Origin: Acidobacteriota bacterium
GTDB taxonomy: Bacteria > Acidobacteriota > Terriglobia > Bryobacterales > Bryobacteraceae
Length of the DNA stretch: 64,000 nucleotides
Reading direction: 5' to 3'
Assembly: GCA_026393985.1 (NCBI GenBank)
Contig: JAPKZB010000081.1
Coordinates: forward strand, 34,135-98,134
Under the pieces are notes generated by a model. It did not search any database. It saw only the letters and a list, made by a program, of their open reading frames with translations, and was not told the origin of the DNA. Shown here one piece after another: positions 14,730-23,556 of the stretch. Made by a program: the position numbers and the translations under genes. How positions within the stretch are numbered: the stretch's first letter is position 1; each line of letters opens with the position of its first letter.

Positions 14730-16391
14730 ATGTCTGAACGTAAACTGCAAGTTATCCCTCTCGGCGGCCTCGGCGAGTTTGGCATGAACTCGATGGCCTT
14801 CCGTTACGGCGATGACATCATAGTGGTCGATGCGGGGATGATGTTCCCCGACGCCGAACTGCTCGGGGTGGACATTGTAACGCCCGACTTCTCGTATCTC
14901 AAGGAGAACAAGAAGCACGTCCGGGGGCTCGTTCTGACCCACGGGCACGAAGATCACATTGGCGGGATTCCGTTCTTTCTGTCTGAGCTCAACGTGCCGG
15001 TCTACGGTACGGCCCTGACGCTGGCCTTTGTCGAACGGCGGCTCGAAGAGCACAAGATCGACGCCGATCTGCATACGGTGGCGGCTGGGGATACGATCAA
15101 GCTGGGACCGTTTTCGATTGAGTTCATTCATGTGACGCACTCGGTGTCGGCCTGCTGCGCGCTGGCGATTACCACGCCGGCCGGGGTGATCATCCACACG
15201 GGCGACTTCAAGATCGACCTTTCGCCGCCCGATAATAAGCCGTTCGATCTGCATAAGTTCGCTGAGTACGGCAAGCGCGGCGTGCTGCTGCTGCTGTCGG
15301 ACTCGACGAATGTGGACCGGTCCGGCTTTACGCCTTCCGAGCGCAGCGTGCGCCCGGGTCTTGAAGAGTTGGTGCGGAACGCCGACCGCCGGGTAGTGGT
15401 CTCCTGTTTTTCGTCCTCGACGCACCGGTTGCAGATGGTGCTCGACATTGCCGCCGCCACGGGGCGGAAAGTGGGTCTGCTCGGCCGCAGTATGCTGTCG
15501 ACGACGGAAATCGCCCACTCGCTGGGCATTCTGCAAATTCCGGATAGCATCTTGCTGCGTCCGCAGGACATCATGCTGAACCAACCGGACAAGACGCTGG
15601 TGCTGATCTCCGGTACGCAGGGCGAGCCCATGTCGGCGCTCTCGCGCGCCTCCTGTGACGGGCACAAGAGCCTGCGCATTGAGAAGGGCGATACGGTGGT
15701 GCTCTCCTCGCGCATCATCCCGGGCAATGAGAAGCCCATCATGCGGGTGATCAACCATCTGGCCCGCCGCAACGCCAACGTCTACTTCGGCAACCGGTCA
15801 CCGCATATTCACGTGTCGGGCCATGGGGCCTCGGAAGAGCTCAAGATTATTCTTAATCTGGTGCGGCCGAAGTATTTCGTGCCGCTGCATGGCGAATACT
15901 GGCAGTTACGCAAGCACATTGAGCTGGCTTCCGGGTTGAAGGATCAGGGCCTGGAGCAGTGCTTCCTGCTCGAAACCGGCGAGACGCTGGTGTTTGACTC
16001 AAAAGGCGGCCGGAAGGGCGACCGCGTCAACGTGGGCCGCGTGTGCATCGACTCGGGTTCGCTCGACGACGTTGTCGAAGACCTCGTGATCCGCGACCGG
16101 CGACACCTGGCCGAAGATGGGTTCGTTTTGCCGATTATCGCGATTGATAAGCTGACCGGGAAGCTCGAAGGGCGAGCGGAGGTTATCTCCCGCGGGTTTA
16201 TCGCGGAAGATAACAAAGAAGTGATTGCCGGGGCGCGGAAGATTTTGGCGAAGACGCTCGAAACGTCGAGCGCCGAGGAGCGGTCTGACGTCGGCGTCAT
16301 GCAGGAGAAGATCCGCGCCGATCTGAAGCGGTACCTGGCCAAGGAGACGCAGCGGCGGCCGCTGATTATGCCGGTGATTCTGGAGGTTTGA
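14730..16391 (+). CDS. rnj: Ribonuclease J
   Basis: 553 residues, the usual length. It combines a metallo-beta-lactamase core (HGHEDH at 71-76, the zinc-binding motif II) with a beta-CASP insertion and a C-terminal domain. It degrades and matures RNA with 5'-3' exo- and endonuclease activity, taking the place RNase E holds in other bacteria. The frame is open far upstream, across the DnaA array, but conserved sequence begins at this ATG (SERKLQVIPLGGLGEFG). It heads a five-gene rightward run; the FAD oxidase starts seven bases after its stop. Confidence 0.95.
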   Translation: MSERKLQVIPLGGLGEFGMNSMAFRYGDDIIVVDAGMMFPDAELLGVDIVTPDFSYLKENKKHVRGLVLTHGHEDHIGGIPFFLSELNVPVYGTALTLAFVERRLEEHKIDADLHTVAAGDTIKLGPFSIEFIHVTHSVSACCALAITTPAGVIIHTGDFKIDLSPPDNKPFDLHKFAEYGKRGVLLLLSDSTNVDRSGFTPSERSVRPGLEELVRNADRRVVVSCFSSSTHRLQMVLDIAAATGRKVGLLGRSMLSTTEIAHSLGILQIPDSILLRPQDIMLNQPDKTLVLISGTQGEPMSALSRASCDGHKSLRIEKGDTVVLSSRIIPGNEKPIMRVINHLARRNANVYFGNRSPHIHVSGHGASEELKIILNLVRPKYFVPLHGEYWQLRKHIELASGLKDQGLEQCFLLETGETLVFDSKGGRKGDRVNVGRVCIDSGSLDDVVEDLVIRDRRHLAEDGFVLPIIAIDKLTGKLEGRAEVISRGFIAEDNKEVIAGARKILAKTLETSSAEERSDVGVMQEKIRADLKRYLAKETQRRPLIMPVILEV

Positions 16392-16398
16392 CGGTTCG

Positions 16399-17754
16399 AT
16401 GGCGCCTGGAGGGATGATGCCGAAGCCGGTCGAGGACGCTTCCGGTTACCAGGGTCAGGCGGATCAGTTCTTCACGCCCGCCTCAGAGGCCGAGTTGGTG
16501 GCTTTTCTCGCCGCCAACCGGGAGCCGGTGACCGTGGTGGGTGCGTTATCGGGCGTTACCGGCGGCGCGGTGCCAACCGCCGGGGTGGCTCTTAGCCTGG
16601 CGAAGTTCGACCGCTGTGAGATCGGGCGCGGTTCGGCGCGGGTGGGAGCGGGGCTCTTGCTGGCCGATCTGCAGGCCGCGGCGAAGGCATCGAGACAGTT
16701 TTATGCGCCGGACCCGACTTACAACGGCGCCTCGATGGGCGGGACCTTTGCCAACAACGCCTCCGGGTCGCGGTCTTTCCGCTTTGGCTCCACGCGGCGG
16801 CATATTCTCGCGCTGCGGGCGGTATTCATGGATGGTACGGTCCGCGAGTTCGTGCGCGGCGAGGCGATCGACTTCGACGTGCCGCGGGTGACGGTGCCGG
16901 CTACGACCAAGCATCAGGCGGGCTATGCGCTCAAGCCGGGCATGGACTGGATTGACCTGCTGATTGGCTCCGAAGGCACGCTCGCCATTCTTACCGAGGC
17001 TACGGTGCAACTGCTGCCGGCGCCGGCGGAGTTGCTTTCGGGCGTCCTGTTCTTCCCGTCGGAGGCAGCGGCGCTCGCGGCAGTCGAGGCCTGGCGCACG
17101 CTGCCGCAACTGCGGATGCTCGAGTACTTCGACGCCGAATCGCTGAACCTGCTGCGCGAGGTGATTCCGGAGTCTCCGCGCTGCGCGGCGGCGCTGTTGA
17201 TTGAGCAGGAGGGCGACGATACGGGCTATCTCGACAGCGCCCCGATCGACGACGCCTCCTGGTTCGGCACGACCGACGCCGACCGCGAACGGTTTCGTAA
17301 GTTCCGCCACGCGCTGCCGGAACGCGTGAACGATACCGTCCGCCGCAACGGCTACATGAAGATGGGAACCGACTACGCCGTGCCGCCGGGGCGCAACGCG
17401 GAGATGATCGCCCGCTACCGGGAGATGCTTGATCCCACCGGCATTCGCTACGTGATCTACGGCCACATTGGCGACGCCCATGTCCACGTGAACATGCTGC
17501 CGGCGACGGCCGAACAGGCGCGGCAGTCGCAGCAGTTTTTGCATGATTTCGCGCACGAAGCCGTGCTGCGCGGGGGCACGGTGGGCGCTGAACACGGCCT
17601 GGGGAAGCGCAAGCGCGACCTGCTCTCCCTGCTCTACTCCGGCCCGGAAATCGAGGCCATGAAAGCTGTGAAGCGCCGACTGGACCCGCGATGGCTCCTC
17701 GGCCAAGGAAACCTCTTCCCATGCGAGCCAGCCTTTTCTTCTCTCTCCTGCTGA
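16399..17754 (+). CDS. FAD-linked oxidase (GlcD / D-lactate dehydrogenase type)
   Basis: 451 residues. The N-terminal PCMH-type FAD-binding domain (PVTVVGALSGVTGGAVP, then PDPTYNGASMGGTFANNASGS, where the pyrophosphate loop sits, and IGSEGTLAILTEA) is followed by the FAD-oxidase C-terminal cap with GHIGDAHVHVN and the signature GAEHGLGKRK. It should oxidise a 2-hydroxy acid such as D-lactate or glycolate; which one is not readable. The gene is shorter than most D-lactate dehydrogenases. The start codon could also be ATG 16414 or 16417. It overlaps the next gene by 34 bases. Confidence 0.82.
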   Translation: MAPGGMMPKPVEDASGYQGQADQFFTPASEAELVAFLAANREPVTVVGALSGVTGGAVPTAGVALSLAKFDRCEIGRGSARVGAGLLLADLQAAAKASRQFYAPDPTYNGASMGGTFANNASGSRSFRFGSTRRHILALRAVFMDGTVREFVRGEAIDFDVPRVTVPATTKHQAGYALKPGMDWIDLLIGSEGTLAILTEATVQLLPAPAELLSGVLFFPSEAAALAAVEAWRTLPQLRMLEYFDAESLNLLREVIPESPRCAAALLIEQEGDDTGYLDSAPIDDASWFGTTDADRERFRKFRHALPERVNDTVRRNGYMKMGTDYAVPPGRNAEMIARYREMLDPTGIRYVIYGHIGDAHVHVNMLPATAEQARQSQQFLHDFAHEAVLRGGTVGAEHGLGKRKRDLLSLLYSGPEIEAMKAVKRRLDPRWLLGQGNLFPCEPAFSSLSC

Positions 17755-18947
17755 TCCCGTCGGTGGCCTTTAGCCAGGCGCTGCCGGATCAGGTTCTTGC
17801 TTTGATTGCGGCCAATCAGGCCTGGACGCTGGAGCAGCAGCGATCGATTTGCGAGATTCCCGCGCCGCCGTTCAAGGAGACGGCGCGGGGGGTGGAGTAC
17901 GCTAAGCGGTTGAAGGCGCTTGGGCTCGTTGATATCCGGACTGATAGCGAGGGCAATGTGATCTCGCGGTGGCCGGGGTCGGGCGCGCCGAAGCCGGTGA
18001 CCGTGTTCAGCGCCCATCTCGATACGGTGTTCCCGGAAGGCGTGGACGTGAGGGTAAAGACCAGCGGGCGACGGTTGACCGGGCCGGGCATCGGCGACGA
18101 CTGCCGGGGGCTGGCCGCGGTGTTGAGTGTGGCGAAGGCGTTTCAGGAGGCGAAGGTCAAGGTACAGGGCACGATTCTGTTTGTGGCAACGGTGGGGGAG
18201 GAGGGGCAGGGCGACCTGCGCGGGGTGCGGCATCTGTTCACGAAGGAGATGAAGGGGCAGATTGACCAGTTCATCTCGCTCGACGGCACGGGCTACGGGG
18301 TGACGGCGCGGGGCGTGGGTTCGAACCGCTACCGCGTGACTTATTTTGGCCGGGGCGGGCACTCTTACGGCGCGTTCGGTATGCCGAATCCGGCGCACGC
18401 GATGGGGCGCGCGATTGCGCGGATCAGCGATATCCAGGTGCCCAAGCAGCCCAAGACCACCTTCAACATCGGAACGGTGGAGGGCGGCACGAGCGTGAAC
18501 TCGATTCCGATTGCGGTGTCGATGGAGGTGGATCTTCGCAGCGAGTCGGCCACGGAGTTGGCGAGTCTTGACGAGCGTTTCCGGGCGGCGCTCGGGGCGG
18601 CGCTTGAGGCGGAGAAGGCGCGCTGGCCGGAGTCGCGGGCCGCACTTGAATTGAAGATCGAAACGATGGGGTTGCGGCCGGCGGCGGAGCCGGCGGATTC
18701 GCTGCCGATTATCCAGCAGGCGTTGGCGGCGGCCAAGCGGTTGGGGATTCCGGTGTTTGCCACGCGGAGCGGCAGCACGGATTCGAACGTTCCGATGAGT
18801 TTGGGGATTCCGGCCGTGACGTTAGGGGCCGGGGGACAGGCGAGCGGCGCGCATTCGGCCGATGAGTTTTACGAAGAGACCCCCGATTCGTACAAGGGGC
18901 CGCAGATGGCGGCGCTGCTGCTGTTCAGCCTGCATCCGCCGCAATGA
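17721..18947 (+). CDS. Exported M20-family metallopeptidase
   Basis: 408 residues with a signal peptide (RASLFFSLLLIPSVAFSQ). Zinc ligands and catalytic acids of M20 are present: HLDTVF, GIGDDCRG (bridging Asp), GEEGQGDLRG (catalytic Glu-Glu), and a late AHSADEF. A dimerisation/lid domain sits in the middle (GRGGHSYGAFGMPNPA). Closest in pattern to peptidase T-like or carboxypeptidase G2-like enzymes; it probably trims peptides in the periplasm. The start inside the oxidase gene is favoured because the signal peptide begins there and AAGGAA lies about ten bases upstream. Confidence 0.88.
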   Translation: MRASLFFSLLLIPSVAFSQALPDQVLALIAANQAWTLEQQRSICEIPAPPFKETARGVEYAKRLKALGLVDIRTDSEGNVISRWPGSGAPKPVTVFSAHLDTVFPEGVDVRVKTSGRRLTGPGIGDDCRGLAAVLSVAKAFQEAKVKVQGTILFVATVGEEGQGDLRGVRHLFTKEMKGQIDQFISLDGTGYGVTARGVGSNRYRVTYFGRGGHSYGAFGMPNPAHAMGRAIARISDIQVPKQPKTTFNIGTVEGGTSVNSIPIAVSMEVDLRSESATELASLDERFRAALGAALEAEKARWPESRAALELKIETMGLRPAAEPADSLPIIQQALAAAKRLGIPVFATRSGSTDSNVPMSLGIPAVTLGAGGQASGAHSADEFYEETPDSYKGPQMAALLLFSLHPPQ

Positions 18948-19240
18948 TCTCTGTGCTGCACCGCCAGATCTGGACCGGCGCACTGCCGGCGATGCGGGAG
19001 CCGGTTCCCTTCCCCGATCCGTGGCCGCTTCCGTTTGCGCGGGCCTATCTGTCGATTGATGCCGCCGGGGGGGTGACGGTGAACCATCGGGGGCCGCGGT
19101 ATCTGGGGCGGCTGACGCCGTGGCAGCCGATGCGGATTTTGTGCCCGTTGCGCGGTGGCTTGGAAGATTATTACGTGCTGCTGCAGCGCGGGGCTCGGCC
19201 CGCCGCGCTGCTTCCTACCCTGATGAGAGACCTGACATGA
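18944..19240 (+). CDS. Small protein of unknown function
   Basis: 98 residues, no family recognised and no membrane segment. Pro- and Arg-rich with hydrophobic patches (LPFARAYLSIDAAGGVTVNHRGPRYLG). It is held to be real because it is bracketed by ATGA overlaps with the peptidase before it and the acetyltransferase after it, so the three are translationally coupled. Confidence 0.6.
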   Translation: MISVLHRQIWTGALPAMREPVPFPDPWPLPFARAYLSIDAAGGVTVNHRGPRYLGRLTPWQPMRILCPLRGGLEDYYVLLQRGARPAALLPTLMRDLT

Positions 19241-19722
19241 TTCGCCCCGCGACGGTTGCCGATGTTCCGGTGATCCTGGATTTTATTGAGCAGTTGGCCG
19301 AGTACGAGCGGCTTCGCCATGCCTGCCGGGCGACCCGCGAGGCGCTGGCGGCGACGCTGTTCGGCCCCCGACCGTTTGCGGAGGCGCTGATTGCGGAGGA
19401 CGAGACGGGGCCGGTGGGCTTTGCGTTGTTTTTCCATAATTACTCGACCTTTCTCGCGCAGCCGGGGATTTATCTGGAGGATCTGTTCGTGGTGCCGGGG
19501 GCGCGGGGAAAGGGACACGGCCGGGCGCTACTGCGGGCGCTGGCGCGGTTGGCGGTAGAGCGGGGCTGTGGGCGGCTAGATTGGTCGGTGCTCGATTGGA
19601 ACGCGCCGGCGATTGGTTTTTACCGGTCGCTGGGGGCGGAGCCGCAGAGTGAGTGGACCGTATTCCGGCTGGAGGGGGAGGCGCTGCGGCGGTGTGGGTT
19701 GGAGGCTGGGGAGAGGGGCTGA
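19237..19722 (+). CDS. GNAT acetyltransferase, diamine acetyltransferase-like
   Basis: 161 residues of the GNAT fold. IYLEDLFVVPGARGKGHGRALL is the strand 4/helix 3 acetyl-CoA pyrophosphate loop (R-x-x-G-x-G/A). HNYSTF followed by YLEDLFV matches the spermidine/spermine N1-acetyltransferase and thialysine acetyltransferase subgroup, whose members acetylate polyamines or lysine analogues; the actual substrate is inferred only. Last gene of the RNase J run. Confidence 0.82.
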   Translation: MIRPATVADVPVILDFIEQLAEYERLRHACRATREALAATLFGPRPFAEALIAEDETGPVGFALFFHNYSTFLAQPGIYLEDLFVVPGARGKGHGRALLRALARLAVERGCGRLDWSVLDWNAPAIGFYRSLGAEPQSEWTVFRLEGEALRRCGLEAGERG

Positions 19723-19874
19723 TCTCGCCGGGCGCTTCGGGGCGCGGTTGATGATGTAGGGTTAGCTGGATGGGCGGCGGGCGGCGCTACGTGGCGGGCC
19801 GCCGCGCCGGGGGTGGAGCGGGACGGGATGGCGGTGTCAGCACGCCCCGGCTTGCAGCCCTGTGGCTCTCCAGC
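19723..19874. other. Intergenic gap between convergent genes, no feature recognised
   Basis: 152 bases, very GC-rich with clustered GGC/GCC repeats that could fold, but without a stem followed by a U-run. No reading frame in it looks like a gene. Confidence 0.5.
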
Positions 19875-20819
19875 CTACAGATAGAAGCTGATCTCGTCCT
19901 CTTCGCCGGGCGTCAGGCGGTACTCCATGGCCTGGATGACGCCTTCCAACTGCGCGGCCGAACGCAGGCCGGCGATGGCTCCGGTCACTTCGGGCCGGCG
20001 CAACACCCACGCCAAGGCAACTTCACCCGGGGCAACGCCGTAGCGCTCACCGATTTCGCGCAGCTTTTCGACGAGCTCGAGGTTCCTGGTCAGGGCCGGC
20101 TCCTGGAATTGCACCCAGCGCTTGCGGTGATCGTCTTCGGGCATGGCGGCGATGCGTTCGCGGGTCATGGCGCCGGTCAACAGGCCGCGGCCCATGGGCG
20201 AGTAAACAATCGCCCCGATGCCGTTGGCCGCGGCGTGGGGGAGCACTTCGGCTTCCACTTCGCGCGTCAGGAGCGAGTAGGGCGGCTGCAGCGAGGTGAT
20301 GGGGGCGATCTTCTGCGCCCGCTCCATTTGCGCTTTCGAGAAGTTGGAGACCCCGATCCAGCGGACCTTGCCTTCCGCCTGCAGTTCGGCCATGGCGGTC
20401 CAGCCTTCTTCGACGTCCTCGTCCGGTTCGGGCCAGTGCATCTGGTAGAGATCGATCACGTCGACGCGCAGGCGGCGGAGGCTGGCTTCGCACTCGGCAC
20501 GGACCGAATCGCGCTTCAGGCGCTTGCCGATGACGCGATTTTCATCCCACACGCGGCCGCACTTGGTGAAGACATAAGGCCGGTTGGCGAGGCCCTCGAG
20601 AGCGCGGGCGACTACCTCTTCCGAGTGGCCGAGCCCATAGACGGCGGCCGTATCGACCCAGTTCATGCCGGCATCGAGGGCGGCGCGGATGGCGCCCACC
20701 GATTCGGCATCGTCCTGCGGTCCCCAGCCGAAGGCCCAACCGCCGCCGCCGATGGCCCAGGCGCCAACGCCGAGGGGGGTAATCATCAAGTCACTGTTGC
20801 CAAGTTGCCGTTTCTGCAT
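19875..20819 (-). CDS. Aldo/keto reductase
   Basis: 314 residues, NADPH-dependent TIM-barrel oxidoreductase. The full catalytic tetrad is visible: D56 (WVDTAA), Y61 (VYG), K86 (FTKCG) and H128 (QMHWP). The sequence resembles the YajO/L-glyceraldehyde-3-phosphate reductase-like AKRs. Substrate unknown. ATG 20819 has TATCCT eight bases upstream and is divergent from the gamma-glutamyltransferase, the two starts being only 52 bases apart. Confidence 0.92.
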   Translation of the reverse strand: MQKRQLGNSDLMITPLGVGAWAIGGGGWAFGWGPQDDAESVGAIRAALDAGMNWVDTAAVYGLGHSEEVVARALEGLANRPYVFTKCGRVWDENRVIGKRLKRDSVRAECEASLRRLRVDVIDLYQMHWPEPDEDVEEGWTAMAELQAEGKVRWIGVSNFSKAQMERAQKIAPITSLQPPYSLLTREVEAEVLPHAAANGIGAIVYSPMGRGLLTGAMTRERIAAMPEDDHRKRWVQFQEPALTRNLELVEKLREIGERYGVAPGEVALAWVLRRPEVTGAIAGLRSAAQLEGVIQAMEYRLTPGEEDEISFYL

Positions 20820-20827
20820 CGCTTTTC

Positions 20828-20833
20828 AGGATA
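20828..20833 (-). promoter_or_regulatory. Putative -10 of a leaderless promoter (aldo/keto reductase)
   Basis: TATCCT ends eight bases before ATG 20819. Confidence 0.4.
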
Positions 20834-20858
20834 ACCGACCCCGGCGCCCAAGGCGCGA

Positions 20859-20864
20859 TAAGCT
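20859..20864 (+). promoter_or_regulatory. Putative -10 of a leaderless promoter (gamma-glutamyltransferase)
   Basis: TAAGCT ends seven bases before ATG 20872; the AGAGG that follows is too close to the start to serve as a ribosome site. Confidence 0.45.
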
Positions 20865-20871
20865 AGAGGCC

Positions 20872-22602
20872 ATGCGCCGTCTTGTTCTCTGGTTTGTTAC
20901 GGGCTGCCTGAGCGCCCAGCAGATTATGTTCCCTCCCGTGCGGGGCACCAAAGAGATGGTGGCCGCGGCGAACAACTTCGAGGTGGAGGCCGGCTTCCGC
21001 GTGCTGGCGGCCGGGGGCAACGCGGTGGACGCCGGGGTGGCGAGCACGCTGGCCGCGGCGGTGACCGAACAGGCGCGCTTCGGCCTGGGCGGCGAGATGC
21101 CGCTGATTATCACAATGAAAGGCAAGCCGCCGATTGTGATCTCGGGCGTGGGTACGGCGCCGAAGCTGGCGACCGTTGACTATTACACCAAGCGGAAGGC
21201 CGAGTTCTGGGAAGAGGACGACCGTAAGGTGCCGATTCCCGGCGAGGGGATCCGCGCGGCGATTCTGCCGGGCGTGATGGACGGTCTGCTGCTGGCGCTG
21301 CAGAAATACGGATCAAAGTCGTTTGCCGAAGTGGCGCAGCCGGCGATTGAGTACGCCGAAGGGTTTCCGATTGGCGAGGAGTTTTCGACGTTCATCCGCA
21401 ACGGGGAGCGGCTGCTGGCGGGCTGGCCGACGTCGAAGAAGTTCTTCCTGCCGAACGGCGAGGTGCCGGTGGCCGGGACCATGATGCGCATGCCGGATCT
21501 GGCCAAGACGCTGCGGGAGCTGGCGACAGCGGAGAAGAAGACGCGGGGGAACCGGGCGAAGAGGATTCAGGCCGTGCGGGATTACTTCTACCGCGGGCCG
21601 ATTGCGCAGAAGATCGCCAAGTTTTCTGAAGAGAACGGCGGACTGATCCGCTTTGAAGACCTGAAGGGCTTTTCGGCGATCGAAGACACGCCGCGCACGA
21701 CCACTTACCGCGGCTACACGATCGTGAAGCCGGGCTTCTGGACGCAGGGGCCGGTGATGCTGCAGGCGTTGAACATCCTCGAAGGCTTTGATCTCAAGGC
21801 GATGGGGCACAACTCCCCTGCCCTGCTCCACACTGAGATCGAAGCCGTGAAACTGGCCTTCGCCGACCGCGACGCGCACTACGGGGACCCGCTGTTTTCG
21901 AAGATCAACGAGAAGCTGCTGCTCTCCAAAGAGTACGCCGCCGAGCGGCGGAAGCTGATCAACCCGGACAAGGCCGACATGGGATCGCGGCCCGGCAAAG
22001 TGGCCGAGGAACACAACAACGTACAGGACACCACCTGCGTGAACGTGGTGGACCGCTTCGGCAACGCCTTCAACGCGACGCCCTCGGGAGCGTGGCTGCC
22101 GAGCGTGATCGCCGGCGATACGGGCATTCCGCTGTCGGGCCGGTTGCAGAGCTTCGTTCTGACCAAGGGCCACGCCAATGAGCTCGCGCCGGGCAAGCGG
22201 CCGCGGGTGACGTTGAGCCCGACGACGGTTTTGAAACCCGATGGGAGCCTGCATTTCGTGATGTCGACGCCGGGCGGGGATAACCAGGACCAGGCGATGC
22301 TGCAGGTGCTGATCAACCTGATCGACTTCGGCATGGGGCCGCAGCAGGCGGTGGAGGCGCCGCGGTTTCAGACCGAGCACTTCTATTCGAGCTTTGCGCA
22401 CCATGAGTTTGTGCCGGGGCGGCTGCGGGTGGAGGGCCGGGTGAGCCGGTCCGTCATCGAGGCGCTGCGGGCGAAGGGGCACATGGTGACGCCGTCGGGG
22501 GATTGGTCGAACGGCAGCGCACCGACGGTGATTCTGGTGAAGGACGGGATTCTTGACGGCGGGGCGGACCCGCGGCGGCTGCGGTTTATTTTTGGCCGAT
22601 AG
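20872..22602 (+). CDS. ggt: Gamma-glutamyltransferase
   Basis: 576 residues with a signal peptide (RRLVLWFVTGCLSAQQ). An Ntn hydrolase that cleaves gamma-glutamyl bonds, for example of glutathione, in the periplasm, and matures by self-cleavage. The predicted nucleophile is Thr387 at the start of the small subunit (DTTCVNVVD), where most family members read TTH; the Cys in place of His is a small departure. The large subunit has the usual NAVDAGVAS and GGEMPLI stretches. The long frame open upstream is antisense to the aldo/keto reductase and was not used. Confidence 0.9.
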   Translation: MRRLVLWFVTGCLSAQQIMFPPVRGTKEMVAAANNFEVEAGFRVLAAGGNAVDAGVASTLAAAVTEQARFGLGGEMPLIITMKGKPPIVISGVGTAPKLATVDYYTKRKAEFWEEDDRKVPIPGEGIRAAILPGVMDGLLLALQKYGSKSFAEVAQPAIEYAEGFPIGEEFSTFIRNGERLLAGWPTSKKFFLPNGEVPVAGTMMRMPDLAKTLRELATAEKKTRGNRAKRIQAVRDYFYRGPIAQKIAKFSEENGGLIRFEDLKGFSAIEDTPRTTTYRGYTIVKPGFWTQGPVMLQALNILEGFDLKAMGHNSPALLHTEIEAVKLAFADRDAHYGDPLFSKINEKLLLSKEYAAERRKLINPDKADMGSRPGKVAEEHNNVQDTTCVNVVDRFGNAFNATPSGAWLPSVIAGDTGIPLSGRLQSFVLTKGHANELAPGKRPRVTLSPTTVLKPDGSLHFVMSTPGGDNQDQAMLQVLINLIDFGMGPQQAVEAPRFQTEHFYSSFAHHEFVPGRLRVEGRVSRSVIEALRAKGHMVTPSGDWSNGSAPTVILVKDGILDGGADPRRLRFIFGR

Positions 22603-23500
22603 CGAGGAGGGTCTCAAAGTGCGGGGCGGCCTCTTCGCGATGGACGACGCTAAGTTCGGCGTCGCGGAAACGGGCCTGCTGGAGAAAGCCGAGCAGTTCG
22701 ACCTCGGTGAAGCCAAGCCAGAGGTCGGCGTAGAGTTCGCGGGCCTCTTCAAGGCCGTGGCGGCGGAGGTCGAGGATGGCGACGCGGCCGCCGGGCTTGA
22801 GAATGCGGGCGGCTTCGCGGATGGCGTCGGGCGGGTGGAGGGCGTGATGGAGGCTTTGGCTGAAGAGGGCGAGGTCGACGGAGGCGTCGGCGAGGGGTAG
22901 CTCTTCGAGGTCGCCGACACGGTATTCGATGTTGGCGACGCCGGCTTTGCGGGCGGCTTCGCGGCCGTAGGCGACCATCTTCTCGGAGTTGTCGACAGCG
23001 ATGACGCGTTCGGCGCGCTGGGCGAGAAGTAGTGAGAGCGTGCCTTCGCCGGCGCCGAGGTCGGCGATGACCATGGGGGGCAGGAGTTTGAGCAGCATTT
23101 CGGCCAAGCCCTTCCAACTGCGGCCGGGAACGTAATGGCGGCCGAAGCGGCCGGCGAGTTCGTCGAAGTAGGCGCGCATTTTGTCTTTGCGCTTGATGAG
23201 GATGAGGCGCAGGGCGTCGTCGTCGGTGGCGGATTCGGGGATCTCGCGGGCGCTTTGGCGGAGGATTTCGAGGACCGTGTCGTCGCCGGTGAAACGGTAG
23301 AGGCTCTTCTGGCCTACTTTGCGCAGTTCGACGAGTTCGGACTGCCGGAGCTGGGACAGGGCCATGGAGATGCGGCTTTGTCCCATGCCGAGGATCTCCT
23401 GGAGTTCGGCGACGCTGAGTTCTTCGCGGGAGAGGAGGCGGAGCATGCGGAGGCGGGACTCGTCGCCGAGGAGGCGTAGGGACCGCAGGAGGGGGGGCAT
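22586..23500 (-). CDS. ArsR-type regulator fused to a SAM methyltransferase-like domain (SahR-like)
   Basis: 304 residues. Residues about 5-75 are a winged helix of the ArsR type (LGDESRLRMLRLL, then MGQSRISMALSQLRQSELVELR). Residues about 130-304 are a class I methyltransferase fold (ADLGAGEGTLSLLLAQ, SLHHALHPPDAIREAARILKPGGR). SahR of Proteobacteria has this architecture and represses methionine-cycle genes until it binds S-adenosylhomocysteine. Placement divergent from the SAH hydrolase gene, around a near-perfect palindrome, strongly suggests the same job. Whether the methyltransferase domain is catalytic or only senses SAM/SAH cannot be decided here. The 3' end overlaps ggt by 17 bases. 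Confidence 0.85.
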   Translation of the reverse strand: MPPLLRSLRLLGDESRLRMLRLLSREELSVAELQEILGMGQSRISMALSQLRQSELVELRKVGQKSLYRFTGDDTVLEILRQSAREIPESATDDDALRLILIKRKDKMRAYFDELAGRFGRHYVPGRSWKGLAEMLLKLLPPMVIADLGAGEGTLSLLLAQRAERVIAVDNSEKMVAYGREAARKAGVANIEYRVGDLEELPLADASVDLALFSQSLHHALHPPDAIREAARILKPGGRVAILDLRRHGLEEARELYADLWLGFTEVELLGFLQQARFRDAELSVVHREEAAPHFETLLAIGQK

Positions 23501-23509
23501 AAGGTTTTT

Positions 23510-23515
23510 ATTCTA
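23510..23515 (-). promoter_or_regulatory. Putative -10 for the SahR-like gene
   Basis: TAGAAT, nine bases before ATG 23500. The palindromic operator begins inside it, so bound regulator would block its own transcription. Confidence 0.4.
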
Positions 23516-23539
23516 TCAACGAATCATGATGCGTTGATA
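23514..23539. promoter_or_regulatory. Palindromic operator between the SahR-like gene and ahcY
   Basis: A 26-base dyad with 24 symmetric positions: outer arms TATCAACG and CGTTGATA flank a centre containing the palindrome ATCATGAT. It fills the space between the predicted -10 elements of the two divergent genes (23510-23515 and 23545-23550), thus covering both -35 regions. It is the obvious binding site for the ArsR-type regulator. Confidence 0.7.
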
Positions 23540-23544
23540 TGTGC

Positions 23545-23550
23545 TATGCT
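23545..23550 (+). promoter_or_regulatory. ahcY: Putative -10 for ahcY, leaderless
   Basis: TATGCT ends six bases before ATG 23557. The six bases between are TTTTTC, with no ribosome site and no room for a SAH riboswitch. Confidence 0.5.
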
Positions 23551-23556
23551 TTTTTC

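Noticed and set aside
21313..22920. Minus-strand frame of 535 codons
   Set aside because: Lies opposite ggt and out of frame with the SahR-like gene; no homology visible.
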